Below are positions 48,875 to 62,036 of a stretch of 64,000 nt of DNA, in pieces. The notes beneath the pieces were generated by a model. It worked only from the letters and a program-made list of their open reading frames with translations. It did no database searches and was not told the origin of the DNA. Origin of the DNA: Piper betle (lineage: Eukaryota > Streptophyta > Magnoliopsida > Piperales > Piperaceae). Position 1 is the first letter of the stretch, and every line of letters begins with the position of its first letter. Position numbers and translations under genes: made by a program. Location of the stretch: positions 1 through 64,000 of the forward strand of contig JAURVB010014743.1 in NCBI GenBank assembly GCA_033002965.1. Direction: 5' to 3'.

Positions 48875-51800
48875 CTACATAATGACCCCCTCCATGTTAG
48901 CAATAGCCTTCTTTGCAACTTTAAACTTAGGGCGGAAAAGATTATTAGAAATCACAACATACTGTTTTATGAAAAACTCAAGTTCATTTCTAAATGGTTC
49001 AAGCTCTGGAGCCGCAGCTATTCTGCTAAACATGTTCCATATAAGTTTGTCAGGCCTTTCAAACACGGCTTCAAACAACAAACAGAAATGAATAATTCTC
49101 TTCGCTGTCAACTGTGAAGGGTCACTCAGATCAACTGATTTTAGAACAGCAAGAGACAGTGAAAAGGATGCCAACATCTCCGCAACAAATTTTGCTAATC
49201 CATTGACCTAATTGGCTCCATTGACTCCAACACCTTGAAGTGGTCCCATAGACAGTACTGCAAAAAAGAGAAAAAATAGGTGAAGTGCACAATGCAGCTA
49301 AAGAAGAAAATTTTTACATCCAAATTAGCTCATTCAGCTTCTAGAAGAGGACAAGGGAAGAGAGTGGCAGAGAGGAGAGAAACAAGCATATTGTCGCACA
49401 CCGTCAAAGAATACCACCACTTACAAAACCCAAAAAAAAAAATTGCAAGACTGCGAGACTGGAAAGGTAGAGGCCTTGACATAGATTTGTAATTAAACAA
49501 ACTAAAATGGAGATAAATTTAACACAACAAAGTATTCGCTATGTATGAAGTCCAACTTTTCAGTTGCACTAGATTATCCAAAGTAATATTAATCATTAAT
49601 ATTATCTATCAAGTCTTTACCACAGTGCTCTACATATACACAAAATAAAGGTCACATAATTTTGACTTGCATACCTGTGAAGTGAACTTGTGATTCTTGT
49701 CATGGCTACATAGTTTACAGGCTAATACCGTGTAGTACTTATTAAAAAGTTTATCTTGTAAACAGCATTCAACAAGAACCCGCATGATCTCCCTATCCTG
49801 TAAATTCTTGAAGCAAAAATTATAATGAAGTTACAACATTATATCTTCAAAGCCAAGATATGGTAAGTAATGACCTGTTTCCCAGGCTGATCCAGCCTCA
49901 ATATCTTCTCAAATGCATCTACATAATCCTCCGCACTCATAATGATGCAGAAAATAGCCTTCTTGCATCTGTATTCATTCTTTGTTCAGCTGCCAGCTGG
50001 AGCAATTTCTGCGCCTCCATTACCTCTTTATCAATTTTACTTGCTACTTGTTCAATGCTGTCAGTTGCAGAGAGATTATTCCCTGAGAGCCACCACTGAC
50101 CTTTCTTTTCAGGATCAAGCAGCTTGTTCCACTTAAGACCCCGGTGAAGAATATCCTCTACTCTCAACTGCAATGAATACAACTCGAGAGAGTGAGCTAG
50201 TTTTATCCCTAGTATACATTAGATATTGCTGAACCAAAATTTAAGCTACCAGTATTTTTCATCAAGAATGCCTGAAAGCATTCCACATGGAAAAAAGGTC
50301 AGAGAGCAATTCTTGTAGCATTTAATTCCTCAAATAAATCATTGCCAACCATGTGAGAAATTCAACAATCATATCCAGAACTATCTGTGCAATTCAATGT
50401 AACTACAAGTTTGATTTACAAATGGAATAAAAAATTGCATGATGCAGACCTTCTGGAGCCATTTCTTAATGCGAGTGTGATGAGATGGATCCTCCTTTTG
50501 CTTTTTCTTATTGCTTTTTATGTTGCAAATAGTTTCAAGCATATTCCATCTGCATGAATGAATTGTCACACAACATTACAAGAAGGAAACTATGAGTAAA
50601 AGCACTAAAGATTACACCATTATCATACCCTTTTGTTGGTTTTTAGCTGCCCATCTGTTACAATCGAGGAAGCAGACTTCAGTTCCGCCACTCTCCTTTG
50701 TATGCTAAGGACAAACTCTTTCATTGTTGTTGGATCATCACCCGAGTTTCACTCCACAGCCTACCTGATAACACTCATTCAGTCAAATGTACACATTCAA
50801 TCTTGTACAAAAATAAACAAGCTCAAATAGATCTCTTCGTCAAGGAGTCAGCAGCCAGAAGAAAATACTACAATGGTTGAATGGCATAAAGATAAATAAT
50901 TCAGGTAACTCGCAATCCATACTAGTGGTGATTCTATCACTAGTAATTTGAAACTTTATTGCTACTAGTTGCTTATTTCCTTTTTGTATTTAATTTCTAT
51001 GAGATGGGAATATATTATATGTTTATTTTCCTAAACGTAATTCATGCTGCACAACAAATCAAAATCAAGATCCAAAATTAACATGTCACAACTTTCTTCT
51101 AGGACTGGAGCACTAAGATCTACTGACAAAAGAGCACAAGTTTGAAATCATTACAGAAAAAAATGTGGGACACACTAACATTGTAGAGCTGTAAGAATTG
51201 TAGACACATCCAACTCCTCCAAGCGCTTACTCTATGTGAAGATGAATTCAAATATTAAGTCACTAAAAACACAAATAAGCATAAAGATCATCAAACGAGA
51301 TTTTAAGGAACCAAAACTAATAAAAATAATGGCCATTTGTTAATATGAACATACGCACTCATATACAGAAAAAAGAAATGAATGGTCTACAGACATTCTC
51401 ATAATCTAAATTACAAAGACAACGAACATGGAAGAATTAGGGAGGAATGCCTGAGTAAAATTGAGGCAAAAATAAACTAACCTGGATCAATCCCCAAAGA
51501 TATACAAATAACAAAGACAGACCATCTTCCTTCACGTGCTCCGCCTGAAGTAGACAAGTAACACACATAAGAATAAAATAAATTAACTTCCATATTCAAC
51601 AAGATGTTTCCAAAGTAAAAACCTCAAAAGACATAGCACGTGCTCCGCCTAAAGGGACTTATAAATATTCATTTGACAACCAATGCTACGACCAGTTGAC
51701 TATATAGTTCAACATTCAAAATTTAAAATCAGTATAAAACATGCAATTTTTATATTAAACTGTTAACGACAAATTATATAAGAAGCAGGATATGGCAGTC

Positions 51801-52757
51801 AATATTACTCCAAAGATTGTTGATATCTCGTTTGTAATTGATTCAACATTTGACTCAGATAGCAGGTTCAAAAGGCCTACCAAGCAATCAAGACGAGTAT
51901 ATAAACAATGACGACAATCACACACAAAATATACAACATTATATAAGAAAATACTCACAGAATATTTTAAACAAATATTCTCCTAAGATGTTATATTACT
52001 AAAGATACATATTTACCCCTGACACGACGCCTAAGCTGAGAACACTCCTCAGGCTCTTTTGCCATTCGAGCCCTCAAATGTGGAGCAACGTACTTCACAT
52101 TTCCTTCTACAACTGGCACACTCCCATTAGCCTCTTCCTCTACCAAATCAGAATTGCAAACTGCCTGTTCAACTTCTGTATCTTTATCTACATCACCCTC
52201 CCTGTTTCCTTCACCCAATGAGTTTAATTCTTTCCTCTTTCTGCGGCTTTTCTTTCTCAGTGAAAGATCGCTGACCACAATCTCCTGTTGCCCATTGATT
52301 GATGTTGATTCCTCTTCTGTGACCAAGCCAAGAAAGGGATCAACATCTTCCATTAAAATGTCACCCATCACCTCATCCTGCACATTTCCAGAATCACCTG
52401 CAACACTTCTCCTTTCACTCCTTTTCTTTCCAAAAACATTTTCAGACACATCCGTCCTCTTTTTCCTGCTTCTAACTGCTCATCATCACTGGCGGAATCA
52501 AAAACAGATGAAATTCCATCAAATATGATATTCATGACATCATCAATACCCTGCAATTTTCCGTTCTTCACCATCTACTTTTTTGCAAGCTTCCTTTCCA
52601 ATTTTCGATCTTCTTCAGCCGAAACCACGCCCCTGTGCCTGTCCATCTCCAAGTATTCTTCAAACTTTGTCTTCACTTTTCTCCCCAAACTCTTCTTCCC
52701 GCTACATGGTTTCATCGGCCTCAATTTCTGCTCAAGCTCTTTGGGTGTCTTGTGCAT
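48875..52757 (-). pseudogene. NOM1-like pseudogene, truncated and rearranged
   Basis: Copy of the gene at 26793-31350. Exon 1 and the start of exon 2 are missing. Exon 2 has a TAG in the KLERKLAKK region (about 52572-52574) and carries the same length change as the first copy. The exon matching 29710-29809 and most of 29946-30028 are lost. The exon matching 29546-29631 lacks 23 bp. Exons matching 28557-28690, 27798-28091 and 26793-27176 carry 1-2 bp deletions. No full MIF4G or MA3 domain can be made. Confidence 0.88.
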
Positions 52758-54010
52758 AGTGGTAAGTACACATTCTTGTTAAATGTGTACTAAAAAATAT
52801 TTTCTACATACCCGATTCATTTTTGTGAGTTTATCATAAATTTTAGAATGACACATCTAGGCTGCTTGAACTTCAAAAATGGTGATCATCCCAGTTTCTT
52901 TTAAATTTGTTGGGAAGAACCTTCTAATCAGGTGTAAAGAATGATGATCACGAAAGCGATAGCATATTTAAAAGGGTAAACCAATGCACAGTTATGATAA
53001 CAAACAAATACCATCAAGAGAGTTATGTTGTAGGCATCTATAGAGTTATATAAGCAAAACTTGCAGAAATCAGAAACATTCATATACCAAAATATTTTTC
53101 AGGGTAACTACAATATCATAAATGGAAAATTATAACTTTGTCAAAAGTGCAGAATTGGAGAAAGTCAAATGACCAAAGCATATGCACAGCTACAATAATA
53201 TTGCCAAATCAAGTTTTGTATTCAAATCAAATGTCAAATGAATGCAAGCTACTTTAGAGACAACGCTAAAAACAAAAACAAGAGAACATGCATACAATGA
53301 GGTTAACATTTTGTAAACTATGAAAACTCCTTAAAAAAAATGACATAAATCCAAAATGAATAAAAATGACAAGAAGTTTTTTTGGCTTTGATACCTTCTT
53401 CGTGAGCAGCCTGCCTTTAGTCCACATAAAAAAGAAAATAAAAACTTACCTACCCAGTCAACATTACTCCTGCAATTACAGTCCATGTAAGGGATCCTAT
53501 CTGCCAAAGAGCTTCCTCCTATGGTCTCAAGAAGAAATTCTTTCCTTGTCTATTATATGATTTATAAACTTACACGGGTTATGTATTCACTAGTGAAAAC
53601 AAATCACATCATATACTTTTAAAAAATGATTATATAATTCACATACCTCATGCCCTTACACAATAGGGAGCTCCAACTTGAACACTTGCGTCATTAATGA
53701 TTCCAATGTACCTCATTTTTTTCAACTGATCCCCATCCAAGTCTAAAACGTAAAATTTTTACAACTATGACAAAATTTTGTTTTTTAGCCCTAATGATAG
53801 TAGACAAATTATGCTCGGGTGTATCTTTCAGGTTAAGAATAATGTTTACATGACCAAAATAACCATTTCATCCATCTCTAAATGATTCGATTCAATTTTC
53901 AAATAAATGGCATATCAAAGAAATAAAGAAACCGCAAAAACATAAAATCATTGCAATCGAAGCACACAAAGCATTTAACTAGAAGATTTCTAGCAATGAA
54001 TTATTAATCA
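52757..54010. repeat. third copy of the 1.6-kb repeat
   Basis: Aligns with 34986-36250 and 33280-34500 through blocks such as 'tttagaatgacacatctagg', 'agagttata' and 'gaagaaattctttccttgtc'. Confidence 0.6.
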
Positions 54011-54033
54011 CTAAAAGCATTTAACTATCCAAT

Positions 54034-55082
54034 CTAATCTACTTCGATTGCTCCAAACAACTGCTTTCTCAAAATGCCATGCAAATGCTCAAACAATTGC
54101 TGCTTCACAGATTCAAAGGCCATCTCCAGCTTTTCCAACTCTTCCAATGCATTGGGATTGTACAAAAACAGACCATAGTAGAGATCATAGCTGTCCCCTG
54201 CTGTGTTCTCCACAAGCTCTAACAACGACTCGTAGCCCTTGGTGTTGATTGGGGTGGACTGCAAGCCAAGCTTTCCCAACATGCGCCCCACAGTGTGGGT
54301 GATGAATTGGGAGTTTGCAGCCACCCTATCATGGTCCGCACAGGTCATCTCTGTCATCGCGCACCCTTCCTGTGCAAATATGTTGAGAAATCTTTGACAC
54401 CGCTCTGCTCTCCCATCCCCTTCTCCAATCCTCACCTTGTCGAACACAAAGGGAAGCTTAGCCCACCCGTCCTTGCCACTCTCTGGTCCAAACATCGGAT
54501 GGGTGCAGAGAATGTCAAATTCACGAGGCAACAATTTCAAAAGAGCTTTCGAGGGAAGAACTTCACAGAGAGAACATCAACAAAGAGAGTGTTCCTTCTC
54601 AATCGGTTCCAAGGAACAGACTCAAGAACAGACTGAGTGGAGAGAATTGAGGTGGAGAAGATGATCACATCCGGGTGCGCCTCACATAGATCGTCGAGTT
54701 CATGGAAGAAAGAGACGCCAAGTTGTTCAGCTTTCTCGGAGTGGTCAGAGCGGGAGTAGGCCAGTACCAAATGGCCTTGCTTAACAAAGGTCTTGGCCAG
54801 GAACTGGCCAAAGTTGCCAAAGCCAACAATGGCAAGCTTGAGCTTTGTGCTTCTATGGAATCGGTCATGGGCATAGGCTTCATAGTCATACGGTTGTACT
54901 GCATCCAGTGCTCGAATATGGAAACGACGATGGCGCCTCGCTGCCGGTAGATGAGTGGCAAAGGATGAGGAAAGGCACATGAGGGAGGGGAGGGAGGAAG
55001 GAAAATTTTTTAGAGGGTTTAAAAGCTTCCTTGTAGAAATGTGCAGAGAGGTAAACTTCGTAGTTAAAGTCATGGCCGCCAT
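54034..55082 (-). pseudogene. TYRA: arogenate dehydrogenase (TyrA), copy 1, frameshifted
   Basis: A single-exon plastid TyrA-family gene; the family oxidises arogenate (or prephenate) with NADP+ on the way to tyrosine. The start is MAAMTLTTKF with a transit-peptide-like N-terminus. The nucleotide-binding GFGNFGQF follows, then DVLSVK (Ser codon 54567-54569) and CTHPMFGPESGKDGW (His-Pro-Met at 54493-54501), both canonical, and an intact C-terminal helical region ending QLFGAIEVD. The frame breaks at 54539-54542, where four A replace the five in copy 2. Apart from this one base the copy looks functional, so an assembly error is a real alternative. Confidence 0.88.
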
Positions 55083-55821
55083 TGCCCTTGACAAAAAATA
55101 ACAAGTTTTCTTCTCCAATCCAACAAGTTTTGATTCTGCACATATGAACACCATTATCATTCCAGATTAACAGCAAAAAGAAAAATTGCATTGGTAGGGT
55201 AATGTTACATACCACATATGAAGTGGATGAATACAAAATATATGAACATTATTATCATTCCATGCATACTAATTCACCAACATTTAACATTTAAAAGAAA
55301 ATGCAGCTTCTTTTGCAGTAATTTGGTAAGATAATGTTACATACCATATATGAACATGATTGGATTTTGCATATAAGAAGTCCATTATCATTCTAGATGT
55401 TTTTTCTAGCCGACAAATTTCATGTTTAGAAGAAAACATAGCTTTTTTGCAGCATTTCTTGTTATGATAATGTTGCATAGATCATATTTTCTGTGTTATT
55501 TTAGTATCTCGTATTTTGTAAGTGGTTCACTAAAATTGCATGTCTTCTTCCCTCTCATCTTCTCCCTAAGCCTACCCCAACTCCATTTCTCTACAAATCT
55601 GCTTCTTATCTAATAACTCTTCACGAACTTCTACTTCTTCTCCAATCTTCCTCTTTTCATCTAATTTCAAGTTACTCTTCTCATAGCTACCCTATTTTAC
55701 CTTGACCCCTAATTCTCCTTTCCTACTAATTAGAGCAATGCCTAAGGAGAATTAAATTCAAAGATCAAAGGAAATGTTCCACTTCAACAAATAAGCCAAA
55801 GAGCAATTGACCTACATAAAT
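55083..55821. other. TyrA copy 1 upstream region
   Basis: AT-rich 5' flank repeated at 61340-61980 and 63060-63780. No other gene seen. Confidence 0.6.
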
Positions 55822-56605
55822 ATCTAAAATTAAGCCTATATAAAAACTACTGTTTGGATTCCACAATTGTATTGCTGTGATGCCTGTTACTAAAATATTA
55901 ACCCAGTTGCATATAAAGAGAAATTAATGATTTCGCAGCATATTAATTCTACATATAAGACTTGAATTACTTTTTGTAAATATAAAACACATAATAAATA
56001 CATATTAACGACTCTCATTTTTTATTCTAAATTAATGATTTATATAACATACAATGAAGAGATCAACGCATTGGCTCTTCATTTCAATATAGAAATCCTA
56101 AAAATAATCTGAAGCATACAAAATCGAAGAAATCACATCAACATTAATTGATCAAGATCAATGATAAAAGTGGAAACATCGCCACCCAACATTCTCCTTC
56201 CTTCAATCAATAAACCACAAACATCAACTGCATCAATTCCCAACTCCCAAACCAAAAAACCACATATTCAAACAACAAATAATCCAATCGAACCACCATC
56301 GTTTGCACCAAGAAGAACTTCGATTAGAAATACAAACATCAGAGAGAAGAGGCATTGTTTACCTTTGGCGTGACAATTGAATTGGAAGGATAGACAGCAG
56401 CTGGGTAAATGGTGGCGGGTAGATACGAACCTAGCAAAGTGGGGAGAAGGAAGAGAGAGCAGCTGACAACGGTGGATGGCAGCAGCAGACGGCGCCAAGG
56501 AGCGGCAGCTACCGATGGCAAGGAGAGGGAAGACAGGATGGGTGGAGCTTGAGTCTGAAAATGAACGCGAGTTAATAAAACCTAAAAAATGTGGATTAGT
56601 CAAAC
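55822..56605. repeat. duplicated segment 'B', right copy
   Basis: Counterpart of 37118-37900. It continues without interruption into 'gcatgatcaagataact', which in the left copy lies on the far side of the chromovirus at 46223, so it shows the pre-insertion structure. Confidence 0.65.
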
Positions 56606-56696
56606 TCGCATGATCAAGATAACTATATACTTGCAATATCTCGGATGACTATACGTATACCTCATACGACTTATAGATTTTTGCGTATGAATTGTG

Positions 56697-58255
56697 AGCC
56701 GATTGGATGAAATCCAACGGCCCATAGCCCACCCTGCCCCACCGTCACCCACCCACACGACTGACCACCGCCGCTGCCACCGGCGGCCTCTGCAGCCACC
56801 CCCCATGCCCCGACCAACCCCTACGACCGCCACCACCCCCTGACACCAACACCCACCCCCTCCCTCGGCCTTCCCGCCCCTGTCGCCCGTCGCCCTCGAC
56901 CGCTGCGTGGCCCATCCCGCCCTGGAGGCCCCCTACCCCCACCGCAGTGCACCACCCAGCCCGGCCCCCGTTTAGCCACGTCGGTGACGACATTGGCCGG
57001 GCGAGCGAAGTCGCCGGTAGTTGGGTGGTGTGGGAAGTGAAAACAAAAGTAAGGGTAATTTCATAATAAAAATTTGATTGACTTTTGATTCTGAAATATA
57101 CATCGAAAAATTAAAAATATATAATAAAATACGATAAAATAAAATAATTATGTTCTAATAGTTATTATTTTATGTATTTTATTTTATTTTATTTTATTTT
57201 ATTTTTGAGATGTATTTTATAATATTAATTCGAGTAAAGAAAGAAATGGGTAGGGCAATTTTGTAATAAAACTTGACTCCGCTCTGATTCGAATAAATAA
57301 TATGAAATACATCCCAAAAATATTAAAATATACAATAAAATATGATCAAATAAAATAATCGAGTTCTGATAGATTATTTTATTTTATGGTATTTATTCTT
57401 TTTTAAAAATGTATTTCATAATATTGACTCGATTAAGGAAGGAAATGGGCAGGGGTCGTTTCGTAATAAAAACTTAACTCGCTCTCCACTAGGAGGGGAT
57501 GCATTTCATAATATTAACTCGAGTCGGGAGTGATTCAAACTTTTATTACGAAACTACCTCGCCTATTTTTTTATTACTCAAGTCAATATTACGAAATACA
57601 TCTCAAAAAATTACTATAAAATAAAATGATCTATTAGAAGAACTCAATTATTTTATTTTATCATATTTTACTGTATTTTTATATATTTTTTGGGTTGTAC
57701 TTCGTATTATTGACTCGAGTTAGGAGTGAGTCAAGTTTTTATTACAAAACTACCCCTACTCATTTTTTCTTTATTTGAGTCAATATTATGAAATATATCT
57801 CAAAAAATTTAAAAAATAGAATAAAATATCATAAAATAAAAATAATCCATTAGAACTTAATTATTTTATTACATCATATTTTACTATATTTTTCGGGATG
57901 TATTTCTTATTATTGACTCAAATCGGGAGCGAATCAAAGTTTTTATTCAAAATTACCCTGGCTTACTTCCTTCTCCTCTGTTTTCACTTCCCATGCCACC
58001 CGAATGCTAGTGACCTCATGGCCGGCCATTGCCAACCAACGGCACAGCCGATGCGGCAAAAACAGGGGGGGGGGGGACAAGGGGGCGCAGGCGAGATGGG
58101 CCACGGCGGCAGTTGTGAAGGCTAGTCAGTGGTAGCGGGAAGGCCGGGTAGGGGAGGTGTGGGAGGGGGGGTGTTGTGGGCCATTAGATAAAATCCAACA
58201 GCCCACAAGGCTGCATGCGCTACCAAATGGGGCAACACATAGCAGCGCTGCCCAT

Positions 58256-58258
<3 letters not shown>
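56697..58258. mobile_element. candidate non-autonomous element: GC-rich ends around AT palindromes
   Basis: The left end carries GATTGGATGAAATCCAACGG and the right end ATTAGATAAAATCCAACAGCC. Each end adjoins a GC-rich block of 150-300 bp (56730-57030; 57990-58170), and the core is an array of AT palindromes. The right side ends in (TA)n, as at 9881. No coding sequence. The element class is not determined. Confidence 0.4.
57040..57960. repeat. array of four AT-rich palindromes
   Basis: Palindromes of about 160-200 bp are centred near 57155, 57363, 57636 and 57850. Arms read 'gaaatacatctcaaaaaatt...taaaataaaataat' and its reverse complement around a short 'gttctaatag' centre. Neighbours are separated by 'ggtaattttgtaataaaactt' plus 'gactcgctcccgactcgagt'-like linkers. 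Confidence 0.65.

Positions 58259-58314
<56 letters not shown>
58259..58314. repeat. (TA)28 microsatellite
   Basis: Uninterrupted TA run. Confidence 0.97.
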
Positions 58315-58317
<3 letters not shown>

Positions 58318-59289
58318 GTCACTCTTTTTATTGGATCAATTTAGTAGAATCTATTACTCAAAATCTACATAATTAAGTATATAAATAAATAATAAGGGTA
58401 TTTATAAATTTTAACTCAATCTAATACTTCTAACTTTTTTATATGAAGTGTAGCTCACTTCATTTTTTATCATACATGAGCAAACATTTTTTTTATCATC
58501 TTTATGGTGTATTTATGTATGAAAATGGGTACTAAAAATTTATTTATTTATTAATTATTTAAGAAAGAGCATTATTTATATTTATATGAGTTATAACTTT
58601 TATTTTGAGCAATTTAATAGGTCTTCTTCTACCTAATACCCAAAGGGTATCCTTTCCTACCTTATACCCAAAGAGCACCTAATCCCAACGGCCAACTGAT
58701 ACCTATAGGATGTGTTCATTCACCTGATACTCAAAAAGTGTTGGAGGTATGAATCTTAAATTAAGATATTCTTTTCCATCTGATACCCAATACGTGTTGG
58801 AGGCATAGATCTTAAATTGGGATTTTCTTCTACCAGATACCCAAAGGATATCTTCTTCTACCTAATACTTAAAAAGTGTTGGGGGTATGAATCTTAAACT
58901 AGGATTTATATAATTACAAATGATAAATTTTAGAAGGTCAAAATGCCTTCCTTACGCAACCCTCTTCTTTCATCCGGGCGTGGGGCTAGAAATGCAAAAA
59001 CATTAGCTAAGTTCCTTCACTTTTTGAAAATCTAAAAACAAGTCATATTGAGGTGTTAGAAAGATAAAAATTTATGAAACTCCTATCCATGTACCTTACT
59101 TTCCATATGTATAAAGTTAGACTATAGTTTTAAACACAATATATTGATGCACCGTAATGTCCATATGTATAGATTGGAATTCTAGATGCCATACTAACCA
59201 TTTCAAGTGGTACACAACATATTCATAGGCAACGCGTTGCGCGCCTATGTGGCCCTATTGACACCCACGCACGGCGCGGTACTAAGTTT
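58315..59289. other. AT-rich stretch with a minisatellite
   Basis: No gene recognised. It contains the tandem repeat at 58620-58915. Confidence 0.45.
58620..58915. repeat. minisatellite with 'gatacccaaagggtat' units
   Basis: Units combine a palindromic 'atacccaaagggtat' with 'gtgttggaggtatgaatcttaaatt' and recur about four to five times with variable length. Confidence 0.6.
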
Positions 59290-59587
59290 TTTAATTTTTA
59301 TATTTTAAAATTTATCACCAAAATTTGGTGACAAATATTAACCACTGACCTATGTCACTAATTTGAGTGACTTTCCATCACAATTGTATCACTAAATTTT
59401 GGTGACAATTTGCCACTCAATTTTGTCACAAAAATATTTCAGTGACTTTGCTATTGTTCTGCCACCAAACTTAATTAGTTGCGAAAATTTTTATGGCCAA
59501 AATTTTTTGTGACAAATTCAATGACAAACACTCTTTCGCCACCGAAATTCAATCTTTTAGTGATAAAAGGGGATTTTTTCACTAGTG
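59290..59587. mobile_element. CACTA (En/Spm) transposon terminus
   Basis: Read on the minus strand from 59587 the sequence is CACTAGTGAAAAAATCCCC. Dense subterminal repeats follow (CACCAAAATTT, GTGACAAATTT and inverses), the typical structure of a plant CACTA end. The opposite end and transposase were not found, so it is a truncated element. Confidence 0.6.
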
Positions 59588-60939
59588 AAGTTGAATCTAT
59601 TTTGCAAGTTGAGCCGATGAGCATACTTACATAGGTTGGGAATTCGCATCATGCTAATAGGGTGCTTCATCCATAATTTGGGATCTTCCTGTTATAATCA
59701 ACGCTCTAACTATGTGTGCACATGTAGATAGAGCAATTGCATGATTGATATTATGAGCGAGCTAAGGCTGTTTAAATCTGTTTAGTTTTGCCTTTGTTTT
59801 TTACGAGATCAACTTACATTAATTGGTTTTAGTTTATTTTAGTTATAGCCACACAGGGTTTTGCTATAATTTGGTAAGTGGAGGAGAACAATTGTGTATA
59901 TACTCTAGAGTGGCAAGGGAGGTCTGTTTAGGCTGAAGCAATCTGGTAGATGAGCGTTATACTATACAGCTCATTTTATGTAACTTGAGTAGGAATATGC
60001 ATGGTAGGCTTATTATAGCCCATCATTGTCTGTATAATTTTCACAAATCACTAGTTTTTATCCTTTTTATTATACCATTCATGATTTGCATTAATGTATT
60101 ATATCACTCCTTTCAATATTATTGTTCAACTCAAATAATAACTTTGGTTCATTTATATCACTTTGGTGAAATCTAAATATATGCATACAAAGAAAGAGTT
60201 GTCCATATGAATTAAAAATATGAATTGTAAACAACTATGTTATATGTTTCTTAAATTACTCTTATTTGTCAAAGATGAAGTGAGTCAAATCAAAATCAGT
60301 TGAACATTTAGGATCGTGCTAAAATTTTTCTCTTTACATGTATGCTACTTGTGTTAATATAATAAAAATAAAATAAAACTATAACTTTAACCGATTATTA
60401 AAGATGATAAAACCATCATCCATTAAACCTTATCTTCTTCATATTAAATCATCAACAAAATAGAATTTGATAGAGAAAGCATACTTGAATCCATAAAAGA
60501 AAATTAATTTTTTACTTCTTTAAGATTTTAATTTTCCAAATTCAACACAAGTTCTTAAAAACCAAAATTTCTGGACAACGAGATATCAGAATGAAAAACT
60601 ACTTATAAATTTGACAACCATAACAATATTCTAAACTTTAGTTTTCTTAATTTTAATTCAACCCATCACAAAAGATAAATTACAAAAAGGTATTTACACA
60701 TTTGAATCCACACCTACATTAATGATCTATTAAGCTTCACTTTAATAGATCAAGTGAATTTATGTCAACCTTAAATAACAACATATGAGATAATTATAGA
60801 TCCATGTATATATTTATGTCAACATCCAACAACTTGATCTATAACGTCACGGGGTAAAAAATATATACAAGTTGAATTTAATCTTGCGATCATTAGGATT
60901 TTTAAATTTCACTTCCAATCAAGAAGCAGCAATGGCGAA
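59588..60939. other. AT-rich stretch, nothing recognised
   Basis: No coding or repeat signal seen. Confidence 0.45.
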
Positions 60940-61300
60940 AGCATCACTCTAGGTCTCATGTGCTTGGCCTTTACCTAGTGACAAACAGGACATATTGACT
61001 CCACGTCAAGCACATCTATCTTTAGCTCAGGCCACCAATGCAATCTGCAAACCTCATCATCATACATCTTCACAGATCCAGGGTAGACCTTGAATCTCGA
61101 ATAGTTCGCCTCATGAACATTCAGCTACCGAATACCTGAGTGCACTCGCAACTTTGGCACATACAACTGGCCTCCCATCCATACAAACCCAGCAGTATCA
61201 ATAGTCAAGCCAGGGTGTGCTCTCTAAGCCATTCAACTGTCTAGTTGCTCATCCTTATCATGTGCCTACCTGATCTGGTCTAACACTGTCAAGCTAGCCA
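60940..61300 (-). pseudogene. Ty3/gypsy integrase zinc-finger region fragment
   Basis: The minus-strand translation gives GGQLYVPKLRVHSGIR, then VHEANYSRFKVYPGSVKMY, LHWWPELKIDVLDVESICPVCH and VKAKHMRP. This is the H2C2 zinc-binding start of a gypsy integrase (HPG..KMY, WWP, C..C, VKA.HQRP). In-frame stops are present and both neighbouring domains are missing. It is unrelated to the chromovirus copy at 37901. Confidence 0.7.
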
Positions 61301-61339
61301 CTCCAAATTAAGAAAAAAATTAAAAATGTAAAAAAGAAA

Positions 61340-61980
61340 TGTCGGTTCTTTTTGTTGTAATTTGGTAGGGTAATGTTACATACAATATATGAATGGGATG
61401 AATATAGAATATATGAACATCATTATTATTCCATACATACTAATTCACAAACATTTAACATTTAAAAGAAAATGCAGTTTCTTTTGCAGTAATTCGGTAG
61501 GATAATGTTACATACCGCATATAAACATGATTGGATTTTGCATATAAGAAGTCCATTCTCATTCTAGATGTCTTTTCTAGCCGGCAAATTTCATATTTGG
61601 AAGAAAACATAGCTTATTTTTGTAGCATTTCTTGTTATGATAATGTTGCATAATTCACATTTTCTGTGTTATTCTAGTATCTCATATTTTGTAAGTAGTT
61701 CACTAAAATTGCATGTCTTCTTTTCTCTCCTATTCTCCCAAAGCCTACTATGGTCTCCATTTCTCCACAAATCCACTTCTTATCTAATAACTCTTCATGA
61801 ACTTCTACTTCTTCTTCAATCTTCCTCCTGTTCATCTAATTTCAAATTTCTCTTCTCACAGCTACCATATTTTACCTTGACCCCTAATTCTTCTTTCTTA
61901 CTAATTAGAGCAATGCCTAAGGAGAATTAAATTTGTAGATCAAAGGAAATGATCCACCTCAACAAATAACCGAAAGAGCA
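61340..61980 (-). repeat. orphan upstream region of a lost TyrA unit
   Basis: Matches the 5' flanks of TyrA copies 1 (55190-55790) and 2 (63160-63780), but its own coding part, expected to the left, is replaced by unrelated sequence. Confidence 0.7.
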
Positions 61981-62036
61981 ATTGGTCTAAAAGAATTCAA
62001 CTATCCAATCTAATCTACTTCGACTGCTCCAAACAA

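Larger units (their letters stand above)
46841..52757. repeat. second copy of the HIG1 exon 3 - NOM1 segment
   Basis: Matches 24378-31082 in order and orientation with many small indels. Large losses include about 345 bp of HIG1 intron 2 (24757-25100 absent) and parts of the NOM1 introns and exons near 29400-30000. The left junction (46840) joins the AT tandem repeat to HIG1 intron 2. The right junction (about 52757) cuts NOM1 exon 2 and continues into the 1.6-kb repeat. Confidence 0.88.

Noticed and set aside
55422..55613. Hydrophobic short frames upstream of each TyrA copy
   Set aside because: They lie in the repeated 5' flank, differ between copies and lack conserved starts.
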